The notes below the pieces were generated by a model that was not told the DNA's origin, made no database searches, and saw only the letters and a program-made list of their open reading frames with translations. Of a DNA stretch of 31,357 nt, positions 1 through 6,695 are shown in pieces. The stretch is from contig JAKZRT010000046.1 of assembly GCA_047518005.1 (NCBI GenBank), forward strand, positions 1-31,357, given 5' to 3'. The stretch is from JAKZRT01 sp047518005 (lineage in GTDB: Bacteria > Pseudomonadota > Alphaproteobacteria > Rhodobacterales > Rhodobacteraceae). The position numbers were made by a program, and so were the translations under genes. The first letter of the stretch is position 1. Every line of letters begins with the position of its first letter.

Positions 1-52
1 CCTGGCGAAGCTCGCCTGCGGACTTGTCTTTGCGCGTAATCCTTACTGCCAT
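1..52 (-). CDS. Transposase N-terminus, probably IS630 family (partial)
   Basis: An ATG at 52 opens a minus-strand reading frame that runs off the left edge. Seventeen residues are visible, beginning MAVRITRKDKSAGELR. A strong GGGAGG ribosome binding site lies five bases upstream of the ATG, which supports a real start. The short N-terminus resembles, from memory, the first residues of IS630-type transposases of Rhodobacteraceae, in which a basic stretch and an S/T-A-x-E-L-R motif precede the helix-turn-helix. If so, the element's end should lie between 53 and about 141, directly behind the stop codon of the MmgE/PrpD gene. Family assignment is inference from very little sequence; the existence of a gene start is better supported than its identity. 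Confidence 0.4.
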   Translation of the reverse strand, partial: MAVRITRKDKSAGELRQ

Positions 53-141
53 CAAAGCCTCCCTTGCCTTGATGCCACTGAATCAGATCACGCCGCTCGT
101 GGGAATCCCCTTGAGTCAAATCTGGGGGCCGTTGGTATAAG

Positions 142-1443
142 CTAGACCGGTTCGGTCAGGATCGAGGTCAGCGGGGCCAGATCATCGGCCCCGCTGGCGA
201 TCCACAGCGCATCGGCGCGGTCGTTGCCGACCAATGCGGCGGCCTTCTCGCGTAGGCGGCGGGTCCGGACCCCGGTGTCCAGCGGGTCCAATAGATCGTG
301 CCGCCCCCGCAGCACCCGGCCATCGGCAAGCGACACCTCGACGCCGGCCTCGGTCTCGGCGAGACGGTCGGAAAAATCCGCGTCGATCCGGTCGCGCAGC
401 GCGCAAAGCCGTGGATCGGTCGCGGTGACGTCGGAAAAACTTGCAACGGCAGTGGTGGAAACACCCGACAGCGCCATCGCCGCAGCCAGGCGGAAGCTAA
501 ACTTGGCCTCAAGCCCGGTTTTCGGTGCCGCAATATTGCAGACATTTCGCCAGCACGGATGCGCGGCAGTACGGACAGCCGTAATCAGATCTGGGTTTGG
601 CAACGGGTCGATTGATGCAATCGATTCCAGCATCGCGTGAAGCCCGTGACAACAGGCGTGAAACTTGTGGCTCACGGTTTCAAACCGCCAATCCGACCCC
701 AGGCGTTCAAAGGCCTCAACTTTGTTGGCCCCGTGGTGCGTCGGGCCAAATCCCTGCGGCCCGTCGACGGCGCGCGCGTCCGAGACAAAGCCTTTGGCCG
801 CCAACAACGCCGCTTCGACCCCGTTGGCTGCGGCGATCCCGGCATTCAGAGGTTTGCCCATTGTCCCGAACTGCGATTTCAGGCCCGAAGCGCGGGTGCT
901 GACCACGCCCAGGGCATGACCCATTTGATCGGGCGACAGGTTCAAAAGCCGACCCGCTGCGCAGGCGGCCCCGAAGGCACCTGCCGTGGCGGTCTGGTGA
1001 AACCCAGCCTGATAATGGTCGCGGCCCAGCCAGATGCCGACCCTGATCGACGCCTCGGCCCCAATCAGAGCCGCATCACGAAACGCCGGAGCGTCGGCCC
1101 CCGTGGCCTCGGCCACAGCAAGGGCCGCCGGGACCACTGCGACGCTCGGGTGGCCGATATGAGCAAAATGCGTGTCATCGTAGTCGAGCGCATGGGACGT
1201 TGCCCCATTAACCCACGCAGCAGCGCGTGGGGGCAGTTTTTGCGGTGATCCCACCACGGACGCGACGGCGTTCCCACCTTCGCCCCCAGCCAGCGAGCGT
1301 ACGACCCCTGCCACTGGCTCTGCCGCTCCGGCAATTGCGCAGACCGCCCAGTCAAACAGCGACAACCGCAGCCCGGGTTGCGCGGATTTTGCCGACGCCG
1401 GCGCGCCAAGAGCAAATTCACCGAGCCGGGTCGCGAGGATCAT
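142..1443 (-). CDS. MmgE/PrpD family protein
   Basis: A 433-residue protein of the MmgE/PrpD family, which contains 2-methylcitrate dehydratase and cis-aconitate decarboxylase and usually acts on small di- and tricarboxylates in the cytoplasm. Family landmarks are visible: HALDYDDTH at residues 84-92, HPS at 98-100, GFHQTATAG at 147-155, GKPLNAG at 196-202 and a His/Cys-rich KFHACCHGLH at 260-269. These sit where the Asp, His and Lys of the active site lie in characterised relatives, so the protein looks catalytically intact. Length is close to the family norm, so the C-terminus is not obviously truncated although a probable insertion sequence abuts it. Its ATG overlaps the stop of the upstream COQ10-like gene by four bases (ATGA), implying one transcript. 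The substrate cannot be named: nothing nearby points to methylcitrate or propionate metabolism. Confidence 0.85.
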   Translation of the reverse strand: MILATRLGEFALGAPASAKSAQPGLRLSLFDWAVCAIAGAAEPVAGVVRSLAGGEGGNAVASVVGSPQKLPPRAAAWVNGATSHALDYDDTHFAHIGHPSVAVVPAALAVAEATGADAPAFRDAALIGAEASIRVGIWLGRDHYQAGFHQTATAGAFGAACAAGRLLNLSPDQMGHALGVVSTRASGLKSQFGTMGKPLNAGIAAANGVEAALLAAKGFVSDARAVDGPQGFGPTHHGANKVEAFERLGSDWRFETVSHKFHACCHGLHAMLESIASIDPLPNPDLITAVRTAAHPCWRNVCNIAAPKTGLEAKFSFRLAAAMALSGVSTTAVASFSDVTATDPRLCALRDRIDADFSDRLAETEAGVEVSLADGRVLRGRHDLLDPLDTGVRTRRLREKAAALVGNDRADALWIASGADDLAPLTSILTEPV

Positions 1444-1892
1444 TGGTTGCTCCCGTAAAGCGCCTCGGCGCGCGCCTCGAAGGCGCGACCGACCCGCTTC
1501 ATGGCCTCGCTGAAAACCAGACCGATAATTTTTCGCAGCACGGCGTTCTTGAGCTCAAAATCTACGAAAAACTGCGCCTCGCACCCCCGATCAGTGTCCA
1601 AAAATTCCCAGTGAGACCGGAGATATCGAAACGGTCCGTCGAGGTATTCGGTGTCGATCCGCAATGCTTGGGACCTGAGCGTCACTCGACTTCCGAAGCG
1701 TTCGCGAAAAACCTTGAACGAGATGACGAGCTCGGCTGCCAGGATCTCGGTGTCTCCCTCAATCTGGCGCGAACGGATCCGCGCGCCAGCGCACCAGGGC
1801 AAAAATTCGGGGTAGCGCTCGACGTCGGCCACCAGATCGTACATCTGTCGCGCGGTCCATGGCAGATGGCGGGAATCGCTGTGGGTCGGCAT
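1440..1892 (-). CDS. COQ10/RatA-like START-domain (SRPBCC) protein
   Basis: A 150-residue protein of the polyketide cyclase/START fold, closest to mitochondrial COQ10 and bacterial RatA-like proteins. In alphaproteobacteria such proteins are thought to bind ubiquinone or its precursors and support respiration; the toxin name RatA comes from an E. coli homologue and need not apply. The family landmark YPEFLPWC is at residues 27-34, near the N-terminal helix, followed by alternating strands and a long C-terminal helix ending EARAEALYG. The start chosen is the ATG at 1892 (MPTHSDSRHLPW). The open frame continues upstream to 2570, but that part is antisense to hpt and is not coding. It is divergent from hpt and translationally coupled by ATGA to the MmgE/PrpD gene. 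Confidence 0.85.
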   Translation of the reverse strand: MPTHSDSRHLPWTARQMYDLVADVERYPEFLPWCAGARIRSRQIEGDTEILAAELVISFKVFRERFGSRVTLRSQALRIDTEYLDGPFRYLRSHWEFLDTDRGCEAQFFVDFELKNAVLRKIIGLVFSEAMKRVGRAFEARAEALYGSNQ

Positions 1893-1941
1893 GCGCGGCC
1901 TTTTCAAGGTGACAGTTGCTGATGATGTCTTAAACTGCACC

Positions 1942-1982
1942 GGGGAATGCAAGTCCCCGTTTGGGGAAATCGGGGAATCCAC
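1942..1982 (+). promoter_or_regulatory. hpt leader with three GGGGA blocks and one TCCCC block
   Basis: Three copies of GGGGA lie at 1942-1946, 1963-1967 and 1972-1976; the last is at Shine-Dalgarno distance from the hpt ATG at 1983. A single complementary TCCCC at 1954-1958 can pair with the first copy (7-nt loop), with the second (GTTT loop) or with the third, so the pairings are mutually exclusive. This is directly visible. That it regulates hpt translation is only inference; it is too small to be a known purine riboswitch. Confidence 0.35.
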
Positions 1983-2522
1983 ATGCCGACCAGAAATTAC
2001 GAGATCGAGGAAATGATCTCGGCAAAGACCATCGCGGCCCGGATCGAAGACCTGTCGCGCGAAATTAAAGAGGCGTTTTCGGGCACCGACAAGCTGATCG
2101 TGGTGGGGCTTCTTAGAGGGTCGTTTGTGTTCATTGCCGATCTGGTGCGCGAACTGGATCTGCCGGTCGAGGTCGACTTTCTGGAGGTTACGTCCTACGG
2201 CGACGCGATGGAAAGTTCGCGCGAGGTGCGGATTCTGAAAGATCTGCGGGGCGAGATCGGTGGGCGCGATGTGCTGGTCGTGGAAGACATCGTCGACACC
2301 GGCTTTACGCTGAGCCATGTGGTGAATTTTCTGAACGGTCGCGGGCCCAACAGGTTGGAAACCATCGCGCTTTTGGACAAGCCGTCGCGGCGCGAGGTCG
2401 AGATCAAGGCAACCTGGACCGGCTTTGAGATACCGGACGAATTCGTGGTCGGCTATGGCATCGACTTTGCCCAGAGAAACCGGAACTTGCCGCACATCGG
2501 CTGTGTCCGCTTCACCGAATGA
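1983..2522 (+). CDS. hpt: Hypoxanthine phosphoribosyltransferase
   Basis: Purine salvage enzyme of 179 residues that transfers the phosphoribosyl group of PRPP to hypoxanthine (and probably guanine) to give IMP or GMP in the cytoplasm. The PRPP-binding loop VVEDIVDTGFT is at residues 99-109, the flexible-loop motif SYGD at 71-74, and the purine-binding end has GYGIDFAQRNRNLP at about 158-170, all as expected. The start chosen is the ATG at 1983 (MPTRNYEIEEM), because GGGGA lies six to seven bases upstream and the length fits the family. An ATG at 1947 would add twelve residues without similarity and would read through the G/C-block leader. The stop overlaps the start of a tiny membrane protein gene. 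Confidence 0.95.
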   Translation: MPTRNYEIEEMISAKTIAARIEDLSREIKEAFSGTDKLIVVGLLRGSFVFIADLVRELDLPVEVDFLEVTSYGDAMESSREVRILKDLRGEIGGRDVLVVEDIVDTGFTLSHVVNFLNGRGPNRLETIALLDKPSRREVEIKATWTGFEIPDEFVVGYGIDFAQRNRNLPHIGCVRFTE

Positions 2523-2701
2523 ACTTGCGGCATTTGATGCGGATGGCGCGGATGGCGCGCCATCCACCAAGCCCGAAAATGGTCAAAGTTGTGCTTGCGG
2601 TCCTTGGCGTGGTGGCCGTCGCCTGGGGCGTCGAGGCGCTGGTTGGCTGGCCAGACTGGCTGACGCCGCGGAACAATTTCTCGCGGCGTGGCGGTGTCTG
2701 A
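2519..2701 (+). CDS. Small single-span membrane protein downstream of hpt
   Basis: A 60-residue open frame whose ATG overlaps the hpt stop as ATGA. The C-terminal 40 residues, from the in-frame ATG at 2579, look like a genuine protein: a short basic start (MVKV), one hydrophobic helix at about residues 22-39, then GWPDWLTP and a basic tail. The first 20 residues (repetitive Met/Arg/Ala) are less convincing, so the true start may be 2579 and the product 40 residues. A perfect 16-bp palindrome at 2550-2565 lies between the two candidate starts. Similar small membrane proteins with a GWPDWL-like motif seem to accompany hpt in relatives, but that is memory rather than a search. Function unknown. 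Confidence 0.55.
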   Translation: MNLRHLMRMARMARHPPSPKMVKVVLAVLGVVAVAWGVEALVGWPDWLTPRNNFSRRGGV

Positions 2702-2792
2702 ATTGGCGCCGCGCCTGCGCGTGTCGCACCGGGGCGAGGGGCGCTGCCCCCTCGCGCTCCCCCGGAGTATTATTGGCAAGATGATGATGATA
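2702..2792 (+). repeat. Dispersed intergenic repeat, copy 1
   Basis: This GC-rich element recurs at about 25738-25822 (inverted) and 30753-30843. Shared landmarks in order are a CGCCGCG-rich head, a perfect hairpin built on GAGGGG/CCCCTC with a CGCTG-type loop (around 2735-2754 here), then CGCTCCCCGGAGTAT, a short T-run and TGGCAAGATGAT. This copy carries one extra C in each of two C-runs compared with the others. It starts right after the stop of the small membrane protein and occupies the gap to the convergent lpxB. The hairpin plus T-rich stretch in this orientation could act as a terminator for the hpt transcript. I associate elements of this type with many Rhodobacteraceae genomes. Confidence 0.85.
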
Positions 2793-2812
2793 GCGGACCG
2801 GCACCCGGGACT

Positions 2813-3979
2813 TCAGCCCGGTGTCAGACCTTCGATCACCGCCTGCGCGGCCCTCTGCCCCGGCGGTGGCCCGTCGCCGCCGAGGCGGGCCACGGTCGTC
2901 GCAAGCGCCGATCGCTGGGCGTCGGGGTGGTCGAGGAGGTGCAAAAGCGCTGGCGCGATCAGGTCGGCGCGGCAATTCGCGCCCAGAAATTCAGGCACGG
3001 CGCGGGATTCAGTGACCAGATTGACCAGCGTCACGGTGTCAACTTTCAAAAGCCGCCCGATCAGGGTCCTCGAGAACCAGTTCATGTCATAGGCTATGAC
3101 CATGGGCGTTCCGGCAGCAGCCAGTTCAAGCGAAACCGTGCCCGAAGCTGCCAGAGCCACGTCAGCGGCGGCAAAGGCGGCGCGCTTTTCGCTGGCGAAA
3201 GCCTGCTGTTGGACGCCGCGCGGATCGAGCAGAACCGGATGGCCATGCCAGCCAGCAATTGCCGGCGCCAGCATCGCTGCCACGCCTTCGGTGGTCGGGA
3301 CAATCACCCGAACGTCGGGGTGCTGGACGGCGACCCGCGCAAGCGTCTGGCCGAAGGTTTCCGCCAGTCGGGCCACTTCGGCCCTGCGCGAACCCGGCAG
3401 GGCGAGGATCAGGGGGGACGCCGTGCCCAACCCGTGACGCGCCCGAAACTCGGCGATCTCGGCGCTGGTGGAAGCGGGTTCGACAACCGCCGGGTGGCCG
3501 ACAAAATCGGCGCGCATTCCTGCGGCTTCCATCAAAGTCGGCTCGAACGGCAAAAGGGTCAGCACCTGATCGATGACCTCGGCCATCTTCGCAGCACGCC
3601 CGGGTCGCCAGGCCCAAACTGAAGGCGCGACATAGTGCACCCGGCGCAGATCGGCGCGCGCGGCCTTGACCCGGCGCGCCACGCGCAGGCAGAAATCAGG
3701 GCTGTCTATGGTGATCAGCGCATCTGGGCAGGTCTCGATCACGGCGTCGGCGCTTTGGCGCACCCGCGCCATAAGAGAACGCAATCGGGGCAGAATCTCG
3801 GCAATGCCCATCACCGAAAGTTCGTCCATCGGAAACAGGCTGGTCAGCCCTTCGGCCTGCATCCGCGGGCCGCCGACCCCGGAAAATTCGGCGTGGTCAT
3901 CGAGCGATTTCAACCCGGCCATCAGCGCCGATCCCAAACCGTCGCCCGAGGCTTCGCCTGCGATCAGGAAATACCGCAT
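2813..3979 (-). CDS. lpxB: Lipid-A-disaccharide synthase
   Basis: A 388-residue glycosyltransferase (GT19) joining UDP-2,3-diacylglucosamine and lipid X to form the lipid A disaccharide at the inner face of the cytoplasmic membrane. The N-terminal IAGEASGDGLG at residues 6-16 is the LpxB signature, followed by SGVGGPRM at about 33-40, the YVAPSVWAW stretch and an LPGSRRAEV segment in the second half. Length matches the family. It is the last gene of the minus-strand envelope cluster: its ATG shares one base with the lpxI stop (TGATG), so it should be translationally coupled. It ends convergently against the hpt unit, with a repeat element in the gap. Confidence 0.95.
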   Translation of the reverse strand: MRYFLIAGEASGDGLGSALMAGLKSLDDHAEFSGVGGPRMQAEGLTSLFPMDELSVMGIAEILPRLRSLMARVRQSADAVIETCPDALITIDSPDFCLRVARRVKAARADLRRVHYVAPSVWAWRPGRAAKMAEVIDQVLTLLPFEPTLMEAAGMRADFVGHPAVVEPASTSAEIAEFRARHGLGTASPLILALPGSRRAEVARLAETFGQTLARVAVQHPDVRVIVPTTEGVAAMLAPAIAGWHGHPVLLDPRGVQQQAFASEKRAAFAAADVALAASGTVSLELAAAGTPMVIAYDMNWFSRTLIGRLLKVDTVTLVNLVTESRAVPEFLGANCRADLIAPALLHLLDHPDAQRSALATTVARLGGDGPPPGQRAAQAVIEGLTPG

Positions 3980-4779
3980 CAGCCCGCATCCTGCGCCCAG
4001 AGGCTGAGCCCGCGGACGGTTACGGCATCTTTGGTCCGGTCCCGATCAATAACCAGCACCTGACCAACAGCGATCATGATTCCGCCGAGACCTGCCGCGG
4101 CCGCGCGGGTTACCGTCTCGGGCCCGATTGCGGGCATATCGACACGCAACTCTTGCCCCGGCTTCGGCAGTTTGACCAAAACGCCCCCCGTCGTATCGGC
4201 ACGGGTTTCGGTCACGAAGGACAGCAGCGCATTGGTGCCCTGTACCGTTTCAATCCCAAGGCAAAGCCCATCCGCCACCACAGCGGCCTGTCCGACATCG
4301 AGCGGCCCGAGGGCCCTTAGGATGGCGGCAGCCTTTCGCGCGTCGGCCAGCAAAATTTTGCCTGGCTCAGGCCCGGCGATCAAACCGGCACCGGCCAGTA
4401 GTTCCGGCACCGCCTGATGCGCGCCGATGACCGAAAACTTTTGCTCTTCGATCGTCGCGATCACCAGGCGCAGCAGCGCATCATCGCCCCGCCCCATGGC
4501 CGCAACCAAACTTGGGGCCAGCCCGGCGGTCAGGCCGTCAAACAGCGCCGGATCAAGGTCGGGCCGGGTCATGGCACCCGCCAGCACCACCTCGGTCACG
4601 CGGGCCGAATTCAAATCGGTGAACAGTTTTCCAAGCTGTTCGAACCGCGCTTCAACGACTTGTGCACCTTTCGGGATCTCTGACGGAACCCCTGCCAGGG
4701 TCACAACAATTGCCGAAGGATCGGCGGCAAAGACCACGCCGGGCAGGGCGCCTACGCCCGCAATGATTGCGCGGACCAT
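3979..4779 (-). CDS. lpxI: UDP-2,3-diacylglucosamine pyrophosphatase, LpxI type
   Basis: A 266-residue protein of the LpxI family (formerly DUF1009), which hydrolyses UDP-2,3-diacylglucosamine to lipid X and UMP and replaces LpxH in alphaproteobacteria. The C-terminal half has the characteristic run KLPKPGQE, RVDMPAIGPET and AAAAGLGGI followed by a conserved V-DRD end; the N-terminal half carries the GVGALP start. Length fits characterised LpxI enzymes (about 270 residues). The gene sits between lpxA, with a three-base gap, and lpxB, with a one-base overlap, as expected for the reaction order. No LpxH-like gene is visible in the window. Confidence 0.93.
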   Translation of the reverse strand: MVRAIIAGVGALPGVVFAADPSAIVVTLAGVPSEIPKGAQVVEARFEQLGKLFTDLNSARVTEVVLAGAMTRPDLDPALFDGLTAGLAPSLVAAMGRGDDALLRLVIATIEEQKFSVIGAHQAVPELLAGAGLIAGPEPGKILLADARKAAAILRALGPLDVGQAAVVADGLCLGIETVQGTNALLSFVTETRADTTGGVLVKLPKPGQELRVDMPAIGPETVTRAAAAGLGGIMIAVGQVLVIDRDRTKDAVTVRGLSLWAQDAG

Positions 4780-4782
4780 GGC

Positions 4783-5580
4783 CTAAACCGGGGTCAGGAA
4801 CGACCGGTCGCTGTCGCCCAGCACAAAGCGCACGATCTCGGCCACATAATCGCTGTCGGCCTCGTCGCCCAGCCTTCGGGCCCGATCCTGAAACGCGCCT
4901 TCACCCTGGGCCAGCATCTGATAGGCGGCCCGCAGCGCGGTGATGTCGGACCTTGCCACGCCGCGCCGTTTCAGGCCAACCAGGTTGAGCCCGTGCAGAT
5001 CGCCGCGCGGCCCCTGCACAAGACCGAAGGGGATCACGTCACTGGTAACCATGGTGACCGCCCCGATGATCGCCCCGCGTCCGATGCGCACAAACTGGTG
5101 GATCCCCGACAGACCGCCGATGATCACGTCGTCCTCGACAACGCAGTGACCCGCCAGCGCCGAGTTGTTGACCATGATCACCCGGTCGCCGACGTGCGCG
5201 TCATGGGCGACATGGGCCCCGGCCATGAACAGGCAGTCATCGCCGACGCGGGTGACGCCACCGCCGCCTTGAGTGCCGGTGTTCATGGTCACACCCTCGC
5301 GGATTCGGTTGCGCGCACCGATATCCAAAGCAGTTCTTTCACCCTTGAATTTCAGGTCTTGCGGAATTTCTCCGATCGTTGCGAAAGGAAATATCACGGT
5401 CTCGTTGCCGACCCTGGTGCGGCCGGTGACCACGGCGTGAGACTTGACCACGACGCCGACCCCAAGCGACACTTCGGAACCGATTACCGAGAAGGCACCA
5501 ACCTCGGCGCCCTCGCCAATATGCGCGCCGTCTTCGACACAGGCGCGATCGTGAATTCGGGCAGAGGAATGGATTGCCAT
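4783..5580 (-). CDS. lpxA: UDP-N-acetylglucosamine 3-O-acyltransferase
   Basis: First enzyme of lipid A synthesis, 265 residues, transferring a hydroxyacyl chain from ACP to UDP-GlcNAc. Hexapeptide repeats ([LIV]-G-x4 pattern) run from residue 1 to about 190 and form the left-handed beta helix; the C-terminal 70 residues are helical and contain the usual GLKRRG segment. The catalytic base is probably His126 within AHVAHDAHVG (122-131), aligning with His125 of the E. coli enzyme. It lies two bases after the fabZ stop and three bases before lpxI, so all are probably on one transcript with shared use of hydroxyacyl-ACP. Confidence 0.96.
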   Translation of the reverse strand: MAIHSSARIHDRACVEDGAHIGEGAEVGAFSVIGSEVSLGVGVVVKSHAVVTGRTRVGNETVIFPFATIGEIPQDLKFKGERTALDIGARNRIREGVTMNTGTQGGGGVTRVGDDCLFMAGAHVAHDAHVGDRVIMVNNSALAGHCVVEDDVIIGGLSGIHQFVRIGRGAIIGAVTMVTSDVIPFGLVQGPRGDLHGLNLVGLKRRGVARSDITALRAAYQMLAQGEGAFQDRARRLGDEADSDYVAEIVRFVLGDSDRSFLTPV

Positions 5581-5582
5581 GC

Positions 5583-6044
5583 TTACTTGACCGTGGGATC
5601 GTCGATCATGGCGGTAAATTCGGCTTGGGCTGCAACCTCGCCCCCGACCGTGGCGACGCCAGAGAAGCGCCAGATTTTCGCGCCCGAACGGAGCGTGGTG
5701 ATGTTAAGCCGAAGTTCATCGCCCGGCACCACCATTCGGCGGAATTTGCATTTGTCGAGCGCCATGAAATAGACCAGCACCTCGTGGTCGATCAGATCAT
5801 TAGTCAGACCCACCATGACCGACGCTGTCTGGGCCATGGCTTCGATAATCAGCACGCCCGGCATAACCGGCATTCGGGGAAAGTGCCCCTGAAAATGCGG
5901 CTCGTTGGCCGTGATCAACTTGATCCCGACTGCACCTTTGCCAATTTCGATGTCGACCACCCGGTCGATCATCATCATCGGATACCGGTGCGGAATGATC
6001 CGTTTTATCAGGTCCAAGTCGGCTTCGGTCGTGGTCTTGGTCAT
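5583..6044 (-). CDS. fabZ: 3-hydroxyacyl-[acyl-carrier-protein] dehydratase FabZ
   Basis: Hot-dog-fold dehydratase of 153 residues acting in fatty acid elongation: 3-hydroxyacyl-ACP is dehydrated to trans-2-enoyl-ACP. The active-site run HFQGHFP...MPGVL..E is at residues 50-68, giving His54 and Glu68, the same numbering as in E. coli FabZ. The N-terminal IIPHRYPMMMIDRV is also typical. FabZ competes with LpxA for hydroxyacyl-ACP, which explains the conserved fabZ-lpxA pairing. A 77-bp gap separates it from ompH; I see no convincing promoter or terminator there. Confidence 0.96.
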   Translation of the reverse strand: MTKTTTEADLDLIKRIIPHRYPMMMIDRVVDIEIGKGAVGIKLITANEPHFQGHFPRMPVMPGVLIIEAMAQTASVMVGLTNDLIDHEVLVYFMALDKCKFRRMVVPGDELRLNITTLRSGAKIWRFSGVATVGGEVAAQAEFTAMIDDPTVK

Positions 6045-6121
6045 TTATGTTCACTCCAACCCATTTCCTTGCGTTGGGTTACCAACCCGATTCAAATGAG
6101 ACAAGCACCCAGGGCCGCGTC

Positions 6122-6694
6122 TCAATTTTCGCCTCCCTGTATGTTACCTTCGCCCAGGCGCGCGTCAATTCGCGCCACCGCCAGATCGGTGACGTCGATC
6201 AGGTTGACCGAGATCAGGACGGTGCGCTTGTCAAGAATAGCGACCGCCAGTTTTTCGCGAAGAATCTCGGCCAGAACCGGCACGATCGCCTGGAAAAACT
6301 CGCGCCGCGCCTGGTTTAGCCTGCCGCCTATATCGTCACTTTTCTGGCTCTGTTCGGCACGGACGATTTGGACTTTTTCGTCAAAGGCGTCGGCAAGCTG
6401 GCGAAATTGATCTGCCGCAAGCTCTGGTCGTTGCTCGGTCAGCGCGGTTTCTTCCGCAATCAACGCGTTTTCAATCTGTGTATTTTCGGCGACCAGTTCG
6501 CTTGTCGCGGCTTCGACATCGGCCAGGATGCGTTGTCCGAACCGACTATTTGTGAAAAGTTTTTCCTGATCAACGACAAGAAAGTTTCCGGGGCCAATTC
6601 CGGGAACCGTGCGTTCGGTGGTCTGCGGGGTGGCCGAAGTTGCAATCAACGTCAGAACCGTCGCGGCGACCGCCAATGTCCGCCGCCAGGGCAT
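6122..6694 (-). CDS. OmpH/Skp-like periplasmic chaperone
   Basis: A 190-residue OmpH-family protein. The start has a signal peptide (MPWRRTLAVAATVLTLIATSA, then a polar TPQTTE), with predicted cleavage around residue 21-24. The mature part opens with a beta strand (FLVVDQEKLF) and continues as a long charged helical hairpin rich in Glu, Gln and Ala, as in Skp. Such proteins escort unfolded outer-membrane proteins through the periplasm to the BAM complex. Its ATG is a single base beyond the bamA stop, so the two are coupled, matching their joint role. It is slightly longer than E. coli Skp (161 residues). Confidence 0.85.
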   Translation of the reverse strand: MPWRRTLAVAATVLTLIATSATPQTTERTVPGIGPGNFLVVDQEKLFTNSRFGQRILADVEAATSELVAENTQIENALIAEETALTEQRPELAADQFRQLADAFDEKVQIVRAEQSQKSDDIGGRLNQARREFFQAIVPVLAEILREKLAVAILDKRTVLISVNLIDVTDLAVARIDARLGEGNIQGGEN

Positions 6695-6695
6695 C

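Noticed and set aside
1440..1892. RatA toxin of a toxin-antitoxin pair
   Set aside because: The partner gene here is MmgE/PrpD, not a RatB-like antitoxin, and alphaproteobacterial members of this family fit the COQ10 role better.
1921..1982. Purine riboswitch upstream of hpt
   Set aside because: The leader is too short and lacks the three-helix purine aptamer; only simple G/C-block pairings are present.
1893..2570. Upstream part of the long minus-strand open frame ending at 1440
   Set aside because: It runs antisense through hpt, whose motifs are unambiguous; only the part downstream of 1892 resembles a protein family.
4993..6410. Two plus-strand open frames of 259 and 278 residues
   Set aside because: Antisense to lpxA, fabZ and ompH; sequence is rich in His, Arg and Asp as is typical for shadow frames, with no recognisable domain.
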